Source of the DNA: Tardiphaga sp052076105
Lineage (GTDB): Bacteria > Pseudomonadota > Alphaproteobacteria > Rhizobiales > Xanthobacteraceae
Assembly: GCF_052076105.1 (NCBI RefSeq)
Contig: NZ_CP197245.1
Span: forward strand, 5,456,001 to 5,520,000
DNA: 64,000 nt
Direction of reading: 5' to 3'
In this document: piece after piece, positions 35,419-44,217 of the stretch
How the letters are laid out: every line of letters begins with the position of its first letter
Numbering within the stretch: position 1 is the stretch's first letter
The notes under the pieces: model-generated
Seen by the model: the letters and a program-made list of their open reading frames with translations, nothing else
What the model was told of the DNA's origin: nothing
The model's database searches: none
Made by a program: the position numbers and the translations under genes

Positions 35419-36519
35419 TTACATCTCCTTCAATGCCGCTGCTGCAGCTTCTGCAACACCCTTGCGCGATGTCATCAGCGGCTGGATATGCCGCCCGAAG
35501 TCTTCGACGCCCTGAACGAAATCGTCGAAGGTGAGCAAGACGCCCTCGGTGCCCGGCACGGTGGCGACGTCGTCGAGCATGCGGGCGACATTTGCAAAGG
35601 AGCCTACGAAGGTCCCCATATTGATATTGACCGCTGACGTCGGGTCCGCCATCTGGCGAATATTCGTATCCTTGCCGGACTTGGTATCGGCGGCGCCCTG
35701 CACGCCCAGCCAGGCGACGGCATCGTGATCCACGCCGGCCTTGTAGTGCTCCCACTTGGCGAATGCGGCCTCGTCGGTCTCTGCCGCGATCACCATGAAC
35801 AGGACATAGGTCGTGACGTGCCGACCGCTCTCCCGCGTGGCTTCGATCAGCCGTTCGGCGGCGGGAGCGAAATCGGTCGGGGTGTTGACGCCTTTGCCGA
35901 AGCAGAAATTGTAGTCGGCGTATTTTGCGGAGAAGGCCATTCCGGCGCCGCTCTGGCCGGCGCAAATGATCTTCATGTCGGCTTGCGGCCGCGGGCTGAC
36001 ACGGCAATCCTCCATCTGGAAGAACTCGCCCTTGCGATCCGAGGCGCCGGTCTGCCAGAGATCGCGGAGGATCTCGACATATTCCGAGAGATACTCGTAG
36101 CGGCGTGCGAAATAGTCGTCGCCCGGCCAGAGCCCCATCTGCGAATATTCAGGACGTTGCCAGCCGGTGATGAGATTGAGGCCGAAGCGGCCATGCGAAA
36201 TCGAATCGATGGTCACAGCCATCCTTGCTGCAATCGCGGGAGGCATCACGAGTGTTGCGGCCGTGGCGAATAACTTGATGCGTTTGGTCACCGCGGCCAG
36301 TCCGGCCATCAGGGTGAAGGATTCCAGATTGTGATCCCAGAATTCGGTTTTTCCGCCGAAGCCACGTAGCTTGATCATCGAGAGCACGAAATCGAGCCCG
36401 TAATGTTCGGCCTTCAGCGTGACCTCCTTGTTGAGGTCAAAAGTCGGCATGTATTGCGGGGCATTTTCGGATAGTAACCAGCCATTGTTCCCGATTGGAA
36501 TGAATACGCCGACTTTCAT
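35419..36519 (-). CDS. rutA: Pyrimidine monooxygenase RutA
   Basis: A flavin-dependent luciferase-family monooxygenase that opens the uracil ring; 366 residues. It closely follows E. coli RutA throughout: MKVGVFIPIGNNGWL, APQYMPTFDLNKE, SMIKLRGFGGKTEFWDHNLE, TIDSISHGRFGLNLITGWQ, PGDDYFARRYEYL, CFGKGVNTPT and ADPTSAVNINMGT. The ATG at 36517-36519 has GGAGGAGAG upstream. None of the other rut genes (rutB-G) is next to it or elsewhere in the window. Confidence 0.93.
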   Translation of the reverse strand: MKVGVFIPIGNNGWLLSENAPQYMPTFDLNKEVTLKAEHYGLDFVLSMIKLRGFGGKTEFWDHNLESFTLMAGLAAVTKRIKLFATAATLVMPPAIAARMAVTIDSISHGRFGLNLITGWQRPEYSQMGLWPGDDYFARRYEYLSEYVEILRDLWQTGASDRKGEFFQMEDCRVSPRPQADMKIICAGQSGAGMAFSAKYADYNFCFGKGVNTPTDFAPAAERLIEATRESGRHVTTYVLFMVIAAETDEAAFAKWEHYKAGVDHDAVAWLGVQGAADTKSGKDTNIRQMADPTSAVNINMGTFVGSFANVARMLDDVATVPGTEGVLLTFDDFVQGVEDFGRHIQPLMTSRKGVAEAAAAALKEM

Positions 36520-36704
36520 CTCGCTCTCCTCCGCAACCGCGTGACGCCCCAAGGCATCGCGAACCATTCGCTTGCGTTGAGCTAAGCAACAACCGTGCCG
36601 ATACGTGCTTTCGCGCCGACCGCATGATCCCGCCACGAAGGCAGAGGTTGCAGGCGATGCATTTCCGTCCATGATCTGCCGCCAACACCCTATTGAGGAC
36701 TCCC

Positions 36705-37502
36705 ATGACCGACGCATCTTCCCCCTCCATCCGTTTCAACGACGGCGCGTCCTATGAGCGGATGATGGGTGTGTGGAGCCGCAATGCGGGCGAGATCTTT
36801 CTGGAGTGGATGGCGCCAAAGCCGGGGCTTGCCTGGGTCGATGTCGGCTGCGGCAATGGCGCGTTCACCCAGCTGATCGCCGAGCGTCATGCGCCAGCAA
36901 AGATCGACGGCATCGACCCCTCAGAGCCTCAGCTTGCCTATGCGCGGACGCGGCCGGGCGCGGCGATGGCCGCGTTCCATCAGGGCGATGCGATGGCGCT
37001 GCCGTTTCCGGATCGCAGCTTCGATGTGGCCGTGATGGCGCTGGTGATCTTCTTCGTGCCGGAGCCGGCCAGGGGCGTGTCGGAAATGGTTCGTGTCGTA
37101 TCGCCCGGCGGCACGGTGGCCGCCTATGCCTGGGATATGGATGGCGGCGGTTTTCCGCTGGAGCCGATTCTTGGCGAACTCCGCAAAATGGGTCAGATGC
37201 CATCGCTTCCGCCGAGTGTGGACGCATCGCGCCTCGACGTGATGCAACCGTTATGGACCTCTGCCGGCCTGCGCGACGTCGAAACGCGCGTGATCGACGT
37301 GACTCGCGTGTTCACCGACTTCGAGGACTTCTGGGCGGCCTCGTCAGCGGGCCCGTCTGTGAAAGCGGCTTTGACGGTGATGTCGCCTGGAGAAATCGCG
37401 CAGCTCAAATCGCGTGTCCGGGCGGGACTTGCGGAGGATGCGACGGGCCGGATCACCTGCAGTGCCCGCGCCAATGCCATCAAGGGGCGAGTGTCCGGCT
37501 AA
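36705..37502 (+). CDS. Class I SAM-dependent methyltransferase
   Basis: A 265-residue cytosolic methyltransferase of the UbiE/small-molecule type. Motif I is WVDVGCGNGAFTQLI, then IDGIDPSEPQLAYA, FHQGDAMALPFPDRSFDV and the post-motif EMVRVVSPGGTVAAYAWD. The substrate cannot be told. The ATG at 36705 has GAGGA upstream; a TTG four codons earlier is less likely. It is divergent from rutA. Confidence 0.82.
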   Translation: MTDASSPSIRFNDGASYERMMGVWSRNAGEIFLEWMAPKPGLAWVDVGCGNGAFTQLIAERHAPAKIDGIDPSEPQLAYARTRPGAAMAAFHQGDAMALPFPDRSFDVAVMALVIFFVPEPARGVSEMVRVVSPGGTVAAYAWDMDGGGFPLEPILGELRKMGQMPSLPPSVDASRLDVMQPLWTSAGLRDVETRVIDVTRVFTDFEDFWAASSAGPSVKAALTVMSPGEIAQLKSRVRAGLAEDATGRITCSARANAIKGRVSG

Positions 37503-37677
37503 AGCCCTGACTAAGGCAAGGCTTCTGCCGGCTGCCATGGCCAAATAGCCGGGATTTGCAGGTAATATTTCCTCAACTTGAAGGGGTATATAAGTAACGA
37601 AATAACCACGGCGGGCGGAAATGCTCGCGTGGCTGGGTTTTCTATGGTGGTGGGAATGTACCGTAGAGGGTGAACCT

Positions 37678-38355
37678 GTGTCCGTCGAAAAATTCCTCAA
37701 GCAGCGGGCCGTCAATGTTGTCGTCAGCGGGCAATATACGCTGTCGAACTGGCTGGATTCCGAAGGCAGGCCGCGCAGCTTTGCTTGCCGGACTAGCCGC
37801 GTCTCGCCGTTCCGGATGATTGTCGATGTGCCGGTGGTCGGTCGTATCGGCGATCGCATCACGCCCTATTTCGGCGATTTCGGTCAGCTCGAAGGTCGCA
37901 TCACGGACACTATCTCGGGCAGCTTTCTGCTCGAACTGAACATGACGCCGCCGATGCGCCAGAAGCTGTCGGACAAGCTCACCTGGCTGGAGAAATTCCA
38001 GAAGGACCCGATGGTGCGCGAGGAGCGCAAGCAGGCCCGCATCATTCCCGCGAGCCCGCATTCCATGCTGACCTTTGGCGACGGATCGATGAAAAGCTGT
38101 TTCGTCATCGATATGTCGGTGTCCGGCGCCGCGGTCTCGGCCGATATACAGCCGGAGGTCGGAACGCCGCTGGCGGTCGGTGCCTGCATCGGCCGCGTTG
38201 TGCGTCATCTCGAAGGCGGCTTCGCAGTGAAATTTGTCGAGCAGCAGAACCGCGAACAACTCGAACGCCGGATTATCCGCGCGCCCGCAGCGCCGCCGCC
38301 GCGTGCGACGCCGTTCGCGGCGCAGATGGATTCGATGTACGAGGAAGTGGACTAG
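37678..38355 (+). CDS. PilZ-domain protein
   Basis: A 225-residue protein with a PilZ domain in the second half: RKQARIIPAS (RxxxR) and FVIDMSVSGAAVS (DxSxxG), then VGRVVRHLEGGFAVKF-like strands. The first half (VVSGQYTLSNWLDSEGRPRS through SFLLELNMT) looks like a second, degenerate PilZ-type barrel without the ligand motifs. The C-terminus is Pro/Ala rich. The GTG at 37678 with AGAGGGTGA upstream is favoured over an ATG at 37621. Confidence 0.78.
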   Translation: MSVEKFLKQRAVNVVVSGQYTLSNWLDSEGRPRSFACRTSRVSPFRMIVDVPVVGRIGDRITPYFGDFGQLEGRITDTISGSFLLELNMTPPMRQKLSDKLTWLEKFQKDPMVREERKQARIIPASPHSMLTFGDGSMKSCFVIDMSVSGAAVSADIQPEVGTPLAVGACIGRVVRHLEGGFAVKFVEQQNREQLERRIIRAPAAPPPRATPFAAQMDSMYEEVD

Positions 38356-38385
38356 CAAACGTCGGCACGCGTCTGAGTCCGACAG

Positions 38386-39759
38386 CTACTTCCGCACGCA
38401 GATCACACGCACCATCGCAGCCCTGGCATCGGTCGAGGTGCCGTTCGCGCTCACGTCATTCGCTTTCACGAAATTCCGCACGAGTTCCGCGGGCACCAGT
38501 GCCGCCTGCGGGGCTGCATTGGGCGGGCCGGCAACGAGCAGCGGCTTCAATTGCGCGAGGCCCGCGAATTTGCCGTCGCTGTCGATGGCTGCCGCGCCGG
38601 AAAAGCCGATGCCGGGGGCAGGCGACAGCGCTAGTTCTGTACCGGTGCCAACCGGCGTGGTGGATGCCTTCAAGCTGGTGACGGCTGCGCCGCCGCCCTG
38701 GTTCTGCGGATCGGCGATTCCCACGAGATCGAGATTGGGTTTCGTTGCGCCTGCGCCGAGCGACAGCGGCTTCAGCTCGCGGGTGCCATAGATACGCAGC
38801 AGAGCGAGATCGCGCACCTTGTCCTCGGCCAGCTTGTCGGCATTGCCGTAACCAGCGACGACGATTGACATGCAGCCGTCCACGGCCTGACGATCGGTGA
38901 CGATGGTGCCGTCATCGCTCACGACGATCCCCGACGCATATTCAACCTTCTTGCGTGGCGGCGGGCCCATCGCCTGTGCGCCGGTCGGAAATGCGTTGAA
39001 GGCTGACGACATCGCAATCACCACCGGCTCCATCGTGCCTTCGGTGGCCTGATCATAGAAGATCGAGAGGATGCGGACTTCGGAGTCCTTGAACTGGCCG
39101 CGGATGTAGAACTTCTTCTGGTTCTGCAATCCGGACAGAACGAAGAAATCCGGCTTCACCACCTGATAGTCGATCTTGCGGCCGGGCTCCTTGCGCTCGG
39201 CCTCGGCGAGTTTCGCGGTGGAGGGCGCGTCCTCCTTGCGGCGCGCCAGCGTGATCTGGATCGTGCCGGTGGAGGACGACCACTTGCTGCCGTTGATGTC
39301 GGTGGTCTGCTGCGGCACCAGCTTTCCGGGAATGCCAAGCCGTGCGCCGGTCACCGGTTCGGTGACCATTTTCCAGCCGACATTGTCCTGAAGTTTCTTC
39401 GCTGCCGCGCGCAATACGTCGCGCTCCTGCGGATTCAGCACGCCGGTTTGCTTGGCGCCGTTATCCTTCTGGAAGGTCTTGATCGCATTGACCATGCGAT
39501 CCGAGACCTCGCCGGTGATGGCGCCGTTATATTGCCCGGTCCATGCCAGATCCGACTGGATCCCCAGCCGCTCGGCCTGCGCCATGGCATTGGCGGTGTC
39601 GGCAGGGGTCTGCAGCGCCGGACGGACCGGCGTGGTGGTCACCGGCTTCGGTTTGACGCCCTGCACCGCGGGTGGCGTCGCCTGCATCTGTGCATGAGCC
39701 TGTTGCTGGGCTGCTGAGGCCGTCACGATCATCAATGTTGCTGAAAGCATCGATCTCAT
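38386..39759 (-). CDS. Exported peptidoglycan-binding/trypsin-like protein lacking catalytic His
   Basis: A 457-residue exported protein. The signal peptide (about residues 1-24) ends AQQQAHA, then a Pro/Thr linker, a helical peptidoglycan-binding-like unit (about 60-125: SDLAWTGQYNGAITGEVSDR, NAIKTFQKDNG) and a chymotrypsin-fold domain (about 275-435). Compared with the catalytic triad, Asp317 (VRDLALL) and Ser387 (GFSGA) remain, but the histidine position in SDDGTIVTDRQAVDGC is Gln291, so it is probably not an active protease. The ATG at 39757-39759 fits the signal peptide. Confidence 0.75.
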   Translation of the reverse strand: MRSMLSATLMIVTASAAQQQAHAQMQATPPAVQGVKPKPVTTTPVRPALQTPADTANAMAQAERLGIQSDLAWTGQYNGAITGEVSDRMVNAIKTFQKDNGAKQTGVLNPQERDVLRAAAKKLQDNVGWKMVTEPVTGARLGIPGKLVPQQTTDINGSKWSSSTGTIQITLARRKEDAPSTAKLAEAERKEPGRKIDYQVVKPDFFVLSGLQNQKKFYIRGQFKDSEVRILSIFYDQATEGTMEPVVIAMSSAFNAFPTGAQAMGPPPRKKVEYASGIVVSDDGTIVTDRQAVDGCMSIVVAGYGNADKLAEDKVRDLALLRIYGTRELKPLSLGAGATKPNLDLVGIADPQNQGGGAAVTSLKASTTPVGTGTELALSPAPGIGFSGAAAIDSDGKFAGLAQLKPLLVAGPPNAAPQAALVPAELVRNFVKANDVSANGTSTDARAAMVRVICVRK

Positions 39760-39865
39760 GACATGTCCAAACCCTGGGCCTTGAAGCTGGCGATTGATTT
39801 CAGTGGAATTAAGCACATCTGCTGGGTCGGTGACAGCGCGGGATGGGTTCATGATTGTCTGCGAA

Positions 39866-39966
39866 CCTCATCCTGAGGAGGCGCTTCTTCAGCGCCGTCT
39901 CGAAGGATGAGCTGTTCATCTCATGGTTCGAGACGCGCGCAAGATGCGCGCTCCTCACCATGAGGG
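39866..39966. repeat. dispersed palindromic repeat upstream of the MoeB/ThiF gene
   Basis: A 101-base element bounded by CCTCATCCTGAGGAG and CTCCTCACCATGAGGG. Inside, CGTCTCGAA pairs with TTCGAGACG and GCGCGC..GCGCGC forms a small hairpin. The same sequence style recurs in many Bradyrhizobium-group genomes. It ends 22 bases before the start of the MoeB/ThiF-like gene. Confidence 0.8.
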
Positions 39967-39988
39967 TGGAGTTGGAGCGAATATTGCG

Positions 39989-40789
39989 ATGCTGAATGCC
40001 GATGAACTCGAGCGCTATGCGCGTCACATTGTGTTGCGCGAGGTCGGCGGTCCCGGCCAGACCGCGCTGCAGGGCGCGAAAGTGCTTGTGATCGGCGCCG
40101 GCGGGCTCGGCGCACCGGCGCTGATGTATCTCGCGGCCGCGGGCATCGGCACGCTCGGTGTGGTTGATGACGACACGGTATCGCTGTCGAACCTGCAGCG
40201 GCAGGTCATTCACGCAACGCCGGATATCGGCGCGCTGAAAACCGACAGCGCCGCTGCGAAGATCAATGCGCTCAATCCGCATGTCAGATTTATCGGCCAT
40301 GCCGTCAGGCTCAATGCGGCGAATGCGATGGCGCTGTTGTCGGGCTATGACATCGTGCTCGACGGTTCCGACAATTTCACCACGCGCTATCTGCTGTCGG
40401 ACGCGTGCTATCTCGCAAGGAAGCCACTGATTTCGGCGGCGCTGGGCACTTTCGACGCGTCGCTGACCACTATCCGTGCGCATGAGACCAATGCGGCGGG
40501 CGCATTGAACCCGACCTATCGCTGCCTGTTTCCCGAAGCGCCTCCGCCAGGCACTGTACCAAGCTGCCAGGAAGCCGGCGTGATGGGCGCGCTGGCCGGC
40601 ATAGTGGGTTCGATGATGGCGTTGGAAGCGATTCGCGAGATTGTTGGCTTTGGTGAGGGCCTGGTGGGTCGCTTGCTGATGATCGACGCCCGCAACATGC
40701 GCTTCGAGACGCTGCGTTACGGGCGTGATCCGGGGAATCCGCTGAACGGCGACGCGCCGACGATCAAGGACTTGAGCGGGTATCTGTAG
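39989..40789 (+). CDS. moeB: MoeB/ThiF/HesA-family adenylyltransferase
   Basis: An E1-like enzyme of 266 residues that adenylates the C-terminus of a ubiquitin-like sulfur carrier (MoaD or ThiS). ERYARHIVLREVGGPGQ opens it, followed by the nucleotide-binding loop VLVIGAGGLGAPALMYLA, VDDDTVSLSNLQRQ and VLDGSDNFTTRYLLSDAC. The zinc site of MoeB/ThiF is reduced: only one cysteine pair can be sought (TYRCLFPEAPP), followed by PSCQEAGVMGALAG. The partner carrier is not in this window. The ATG at 39989 matches the family N-terminus. Confidence 0.85.
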   Translation: MLNADELERYARHIVLREVGGPGQTALQGAKVLVIGAGGLGAPALMYLAAAGIGTLGVVDDDTVSLSNLQRQVIHATPDIGALKTDSAAAKINALNPHVRFIGHAVRLNAANAMALLSGYDIVLDGSDNFTTRYLLSDACYLARKPLISAALGTFDASLTTIRAHETNAAGALNPTYRCLFPEAPPPGTVPSCQEAGVMGALAGIVGSMMALEAIREIVGFGEGLVGRLLMIDARNMRFETLRYGRDPGNPLNGDAPTIKDLSGYL

Positions 40790-40794
40790 TTTAA

Positions 40795-40820
40795 GCTACC
40801 CTCCTGTAAGAGAGGGTAGC
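40795..40820. terminator. hairpin between convergent moeB-like and aldo/keto reductase genes
   Basis: A perfect 9-bp stem GCTACCCTC / GAGGGTAGC with an 8-base loop lies between two convergent genes. No T tract follows on either strand, so it is only a possible terminator. Confidence 0.4.
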
Positions 40821-40830
40821 CAAGCTGCAC

Positions 40831-41832
40831 TCACGCCCGCTTCTTCTCGCTGTCCATATGCGCCAGATGCTCGTCCGGATAACGGCCACCGGCGGCGGCG
40901 TCGGCAGGGATTGCCTCCGCCAGCGCCTCAAGATGCGCAGGCGTCAGTTTCACATCCAGTGCACCCAGCGCTTCCGTCAGCCGATCGCGTCGGCGGGCAC
41001 CGACCACGGGCAGGATGTCCTGGCCCTGCGCGGCGACCCAGGCGATAGCGACCTGCGCGACTGAGGCGCCGATGTCGTCGGCGACGGCGCGGATTTTGTC
41101 GACCAGCGCCAGATTCTGATCGATGTTTGCTGCGCTAAAGCGCGGGCTGTGGCTGCGATAATCCCTGGCGTTGAGGTGGGTCTTGGAGAAGTGGCCGCCG
41201 ATCAGGCCGCGCGACAGCACGCCGTAAGCCGTGATGCCGATGCCGAGTTCCCGGCAGGTCGGCAGGATGTCGTCCTCGATGCCGCGCGAGATCAGCGAAT
41301 ATTCGATCTGCAGGTCGGTGATGGGATGCACCTTGTGGGCACGGCGGATGGTCTCGGAGCCGACTTCGGACAGGCCGATATGTTTGACGTAGCCAGCCTT
41401 GATCAGATCGGCGATGGCGCCGACGGTGTCCTCGATCGGCACGTTGGGGTCGAGACGGGCCGGGCGGTAGATGTCGATGGCCTCGACGCCAAGCCGCACC
41501 AGCGAATAGGCCACGAAATTCTTCACCGCCATCGGGCGGTTGTCGAAGCCCATGAAGGCGCCGGCGGGGTCGCGCAAGCCGCCAAATTTGACCGAAAGCT
41601 GCAGGTTGTCGCGGCTGCGGCCGCGCAAGGCCTCGGCGATCAGGAGCTCGTTATGGCCCATGGCGTAGAAGTCGCCGGTATCGATCAGGGTGACGCCGGC
41701 CTCCAGCGCGGCGTGGATGGTGGCAATGCTCTCGCCGCGGTCGGCGGGGCCGTAGACATCCGACATGCCCATGCAGCCGAGGCCGAGGGCGCCCACTGAG
41801 GGGCCGGTCTTTCCGAGTTGAAGATGTTTCAC
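40831..41832 (-). CDS. Aldo/keto reductase with replaced catalytic histidine
   Basis: A 333-residue NADPH-dependent reductase fold protein. The N-terminus GALGLGCMGMSDVYGPAD and the residues Asp51, Tyr56 (DTGDFYAMGHNE) and Lys82 (SVKFGG) are in place, but the usual His of the tetrad (HRVDP-type motif) is Ala125 in IYRPARLDPNVPIED. NADP loop residues follow in VVGARRRDRLTEALGAL. The start is a GTG with GGGAGA upstream. It is divergent from a LysR regulator, probably its controller. Confidence 0.88.
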   Translation of the reverse strand: MKHLQLGKTGPSVGALGLGCMGMSDVYGPADRGESIATIHAALEAGVTLIDTGDFYAMGHNELLIAEALRGRSRDNLQLSVKFGGLRDPAGAFMGFDNRPMAVKNFVAYSLVRLGVEAIDIYRPARLDPNVPIEDTVGAIADLIKAGYVKHIGLSEVGSETIRRAHKVHPITDLQIEYSLISRGIEDDILPTCRELGIGITAYGVLSRGLIGGHFSKTHLNARDYRSHSPRFSAANIDQNLALVDKIRAVADDIGASVAQVAIAWVAAQGQDILPVVGARRRDRLTEALGALDVKLTPAHLEALAEAIPADAAAGGRYPDEHLAHMDSEKKRA

Positions 41833-41940
41833 TGTGGTTCTCCCAGAAGACGGCCGGACCGATCCCTACCGATCCATGCCGCTGCCGCCCCGATATGAGC
41901 CCGGTGCATTGAGCCGATAAGCTGGACAATCCCGAAAGGC

Positions 41941-41960
41941 TTGTTCACTTTGGCGAACAA
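41941..41960. promoter_or_regulatory. palindrome at the lysR start (probable LysR site)
   Basis: TTGTTC-ACTTTGGC-GAACAA is a dyad with 6-base arms that ends at the first base of the LysR-family start codon, in the gap between divergent lysR and aldo/keto reductase genes. LysR regulators bind such T-N-A dyads to repress their own gene and activate the neighbour. Confidence 0.55.
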
Positions 41961-42913
41961 TGAGCGATCTCGATTTACGCGATCTGGCGGCCTTTCTGGC
42001 GGTGGCCCGGACCCGGAATTTCCGGCGGGCGGCGGTGGAGCTCCATGTGTCGGTGTCCAGCCTGAGCCAGCGGCTGCGCGACATGGAAGAACGGCTCGGG
42101 GTGCGTTTGCTGCATCGCACAACGCGCAGCGTAGCGCTGACCGAGGCAGGGGAATTGCTGCAACGCAAAATCACTCCAGCCATGGGCGACGTTCATGCTG
42201 CGTTGCAGCAAGTCCGTGATTTCGGTGATGTGCCGTCTGGCCGGTTGAGGATCAACGGTCCGGCACCAGCCGTCGATATCGTCGTGGCGCCGATGGTGAC
42301 GCCATTTCTGCAGCAATATCAGCAGGTTGAGATTGAGATCGTTGCCGAAACGTCCTTGATCGACATCGTCGCCAAAGGCTTCGACGCCGGCATTCGCTAT
42401 GGCGAGGATCTGGCGCAGGACATGATCGCGGTTTCGCTTGGGCCACCGCAGCGCTTCGTGATGGTGGCCTCCCCGCAATATATTGCGCAGCATGGGCGCC
42501 CTATTGCGCCGCAGCAATTGCTGCAGCATTGCTGCATCAGAACGCGTTTCGACAACGGTTCGATTCCGGAATGGGAGTTCGAAAAAGACGGCGAGGTGGT
42601 CAGGGTTCCACCCAGGGGGCCGCTGCTGGCGAGCTATTCACGGCTGGGCTTGGACGCGGCGCGGGACGGGTTGGGCTTCTACGTCACCTTCGAAGGCTAT
42701 GTGCGGGACGACCTCGCGGCCGGCCGGCTGGTCAGCGTTCTGGAAGACTGGCTGCCGCCGTTCCCCGGGCCGTTTTTGTATTACCCAAGCCGCCGGCAAC
42801 CGCCGCCGGCCTTGGCGGCCTTCGTGAGTTTTGTCGCGGAGTGGCGCAAGCGGGAACGCCGGACGGCGGCCCCGGAGAAGCCGGGTCGATCAGAGCGGCA
42901 GGGGGATCGCTGA
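41960..42913 (+). CDS. LysR-family transcriptional regulator
   Basis: A 317-residue regulator. The winged-helix N-terminus is clear: DLAAFLAVARTRNFRRAAVE, SVSSLSQRLRDMEERLGVRL and LHRTTRSVALTEAG. The effector domain follows from about residue 90 (GRLRINGPAPAVDIVVAPMV, FDAGIRYGEDLAQDMIAV). It resembles the LTTR group next to aldo/keto reductases and dehydrogenases. The 3' end overlaps the convergent DUF2336 gene by 24 bases. Confidence 0.92.
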   Translation: MSDLDLRDLAAFLAVARTRNFRRAAVELHVSVSSLSQRLRDMEERLGVRLLHRTTRSVALTEAGELLQRKITPAMGDVHAALQQVRDFGDVPSGRLRINGPAPAVDIVVAPMVTPFLQQYQQVEIEIVAETSLIDIVAKGFDAGIRYGEDLAQDMIAVSLGPPQRFVMVASPQYIAQHGRPIAPQQLLQHCCIRTRFDNGSIPEWEFEKDGEVVRVPPRGPLLASYSRLGLDAARDGLGFYVTFEGYVRDDLAAGRLVSVLEDWLPPFPGPFLYYPSRRQPPPALAAFVSFVAEWRKRERRTAAPEKPGRSERQGDR

Positions 42914-43993
42914 GGCGGTTTCGCGGGTCTGCCAGAAGGTCAGCACGCGCTGTGCCGTGGCAGGCACCAGGCGCTCGAAATTCTGCCGGGCTTCCTCGAT
43001 ATCGGCGGCGGCAGGCGAACGGCCGGGGCCGAGACGCAGCGTCATCAGGGCGCGGACGGTGGCCCAGGAAATACCGATCGATTTGCCGAGGATCAGCATC
43101 GGATCGTCGCGGTCGCCTTTGAGAAGCTGGTCGATAGTACCGATCCGCACGCCTGACAGAGCGGCGAGGGCGGCGGCGGTTTCCTCATATTGATGGGCGC
43201 GGGCAAAGCGCAGCAACGCGCCTTCGTCGAGCTCATCGGCCTGGTGGAGCTTGCGAATGGCCCGCTGCGCGGTGGCGAAATCGCGGGTGGCGGCGAGATG
43301 CGTCGGCGTGCCGGTAATGTCCTGCATCGCCCGGTTGATCGCGTTGCGCAGTTCGGGCGCAGCGGCATCGAACAACCGGCGGCGAACCACCTCGACCGAC
43401 TGCGCCAACAGGTGTTTGAGTTGTTCCGGCGCGAGATCGTCGCGCTGCCCGACCGTGACGGCGAGCACGCCATCATCGCTGGCGCGGCGAATGAGACCGG
43501 TATAGCCGAGCTGCGAGAACGCGGCACCGGCATTGCCGGCCACGCGACGGATCACGTCCCGGTCGCCGCGGCGGACGATCACGTCAGTAATACGCGGCGT
43601 CAGTGTCGAGCGATCGGAAATCGCCAGCAGATGGGACTGGCCCTGGACCTTGGCGATATCGACCAGCGTCGGCTCGTCGATCAGCGGTGAGCGGCGCAGC
43701 AGCGGCCCGGCGATCAGGATTTCGTCATCGCGGACGAGCAAGGCCACCAGTTGCGGAGGTGCGTTGACGAGATCGGACAGCCGTTCAGCCAGCGCGCTGC
43801 GCGCTTCGACCTCGGTTTGTGGAACCAGACTCGTCAGAACGCCGTCGAACAGATCGACATGGGCCGGCTGAAAACGGGATGCGCCCCGCAGGAAAAGCTC
43901 GGAAATCTTACGCACCGCCTCGCCGCGGCGCTTGGGATCGCCATCTCTGACGATGTTCTCCAGCCCCGGAATGAGCGATTTCGCCTCAGCCAT
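42890..43993 (-). CDS. DUF2336-domain protein
   Basis: A 367-residue, mostly helical protein of the DUF2336 family, common in alphaproteobacteria and without a known role. HEAT-like helical pairs are seen (RSALAERLSDLVNAPPQLVA, PLLRRSPLIDEPTLVDIA, VAGNAGAAFSQLGYTGLIRRA). The ATG at 43991-43993 is preferred over a TTG before it. The 3' end overlaps the lysR gene. Confidence 0.8.
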   Translation of the reverse strand: MAEAKSLIPGLENIVRDGDPKRRGEAVRKISELFLRGASRFQPAHVDLFDGVLTSLVPQTEVEARSALAERLSDLVNAPPQLVALLVRDDEILIAGPLLRRSPLIDEPTLVDIAKVQGQSHLLAISDRSTLTPRITDVIVRRGDRDVIRRVAGNAGAAFSQLGYTGLIRRASDDGVLAVTVGQRDDLAPEQLKHLLAQSVEVVRRRLFDAAAPELRNAINRAMQDITGTPTHLAATRDFATAQRAIRKLHQADELDEGALLRFARAHQYEETAAALAALSGVRIGTIDQLLKGDRDDPMLILGKSIGISWATVRALMTLRLGPGRSPAAADIEEARQNFERLVPATAQRVLTFWQTRETASAIPLPL

Positions 43994-44120
43994 CAAAAAA
44001 TACTCAACACCACCTACGGAAAGGCTGACGCACCCTAGATGGCGTTGATGAAGGAACGGTTAGTCCGCAGGATTAGGCTACCGCGGGTTGCAGAAATATT
44101 GCGAGGCAGCCACTGCGGCC

Positions 44121-44149
44121 TTGCCGGGGCGCCGGAAAACGGCTATATC
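44121..44149 (+). promoter_or_regulatory. possible sigma-70-type promoter of the rimP operon
   Basis: TTGCCG (44121-44126) and TATATC (44144-44149) are separated by exactly 17 bases, the spacing of housekeeping promoters. Transcription would begin near 44156 and reach the terminator-like hairpin about 30 bases later. Confidence 0.45.
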
Positions 44150-44187
44150 GCCCACAACTTATTAGGTTCTCATACGATCGCGTTTGA

Positions 44188-44217
44188 GAGTGGGCCCCTC
44201 GGGACCCGCTCTTTTTT
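44188..44217 (+). terminator. terminator-like hairpin (attenuator candidate) in the rimP leader
   Basis: GAGTGGGCCCC / GGGACCCGCTC forms a GC-rich stem (one G-T pair and one mismatch), directly followed by six T. It lies on the plus strand 140 bases before rimP, with no plus-strand gene before it, so it probably ends a short leader transcript or controls entry into the operon. Confidence 0.7.
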
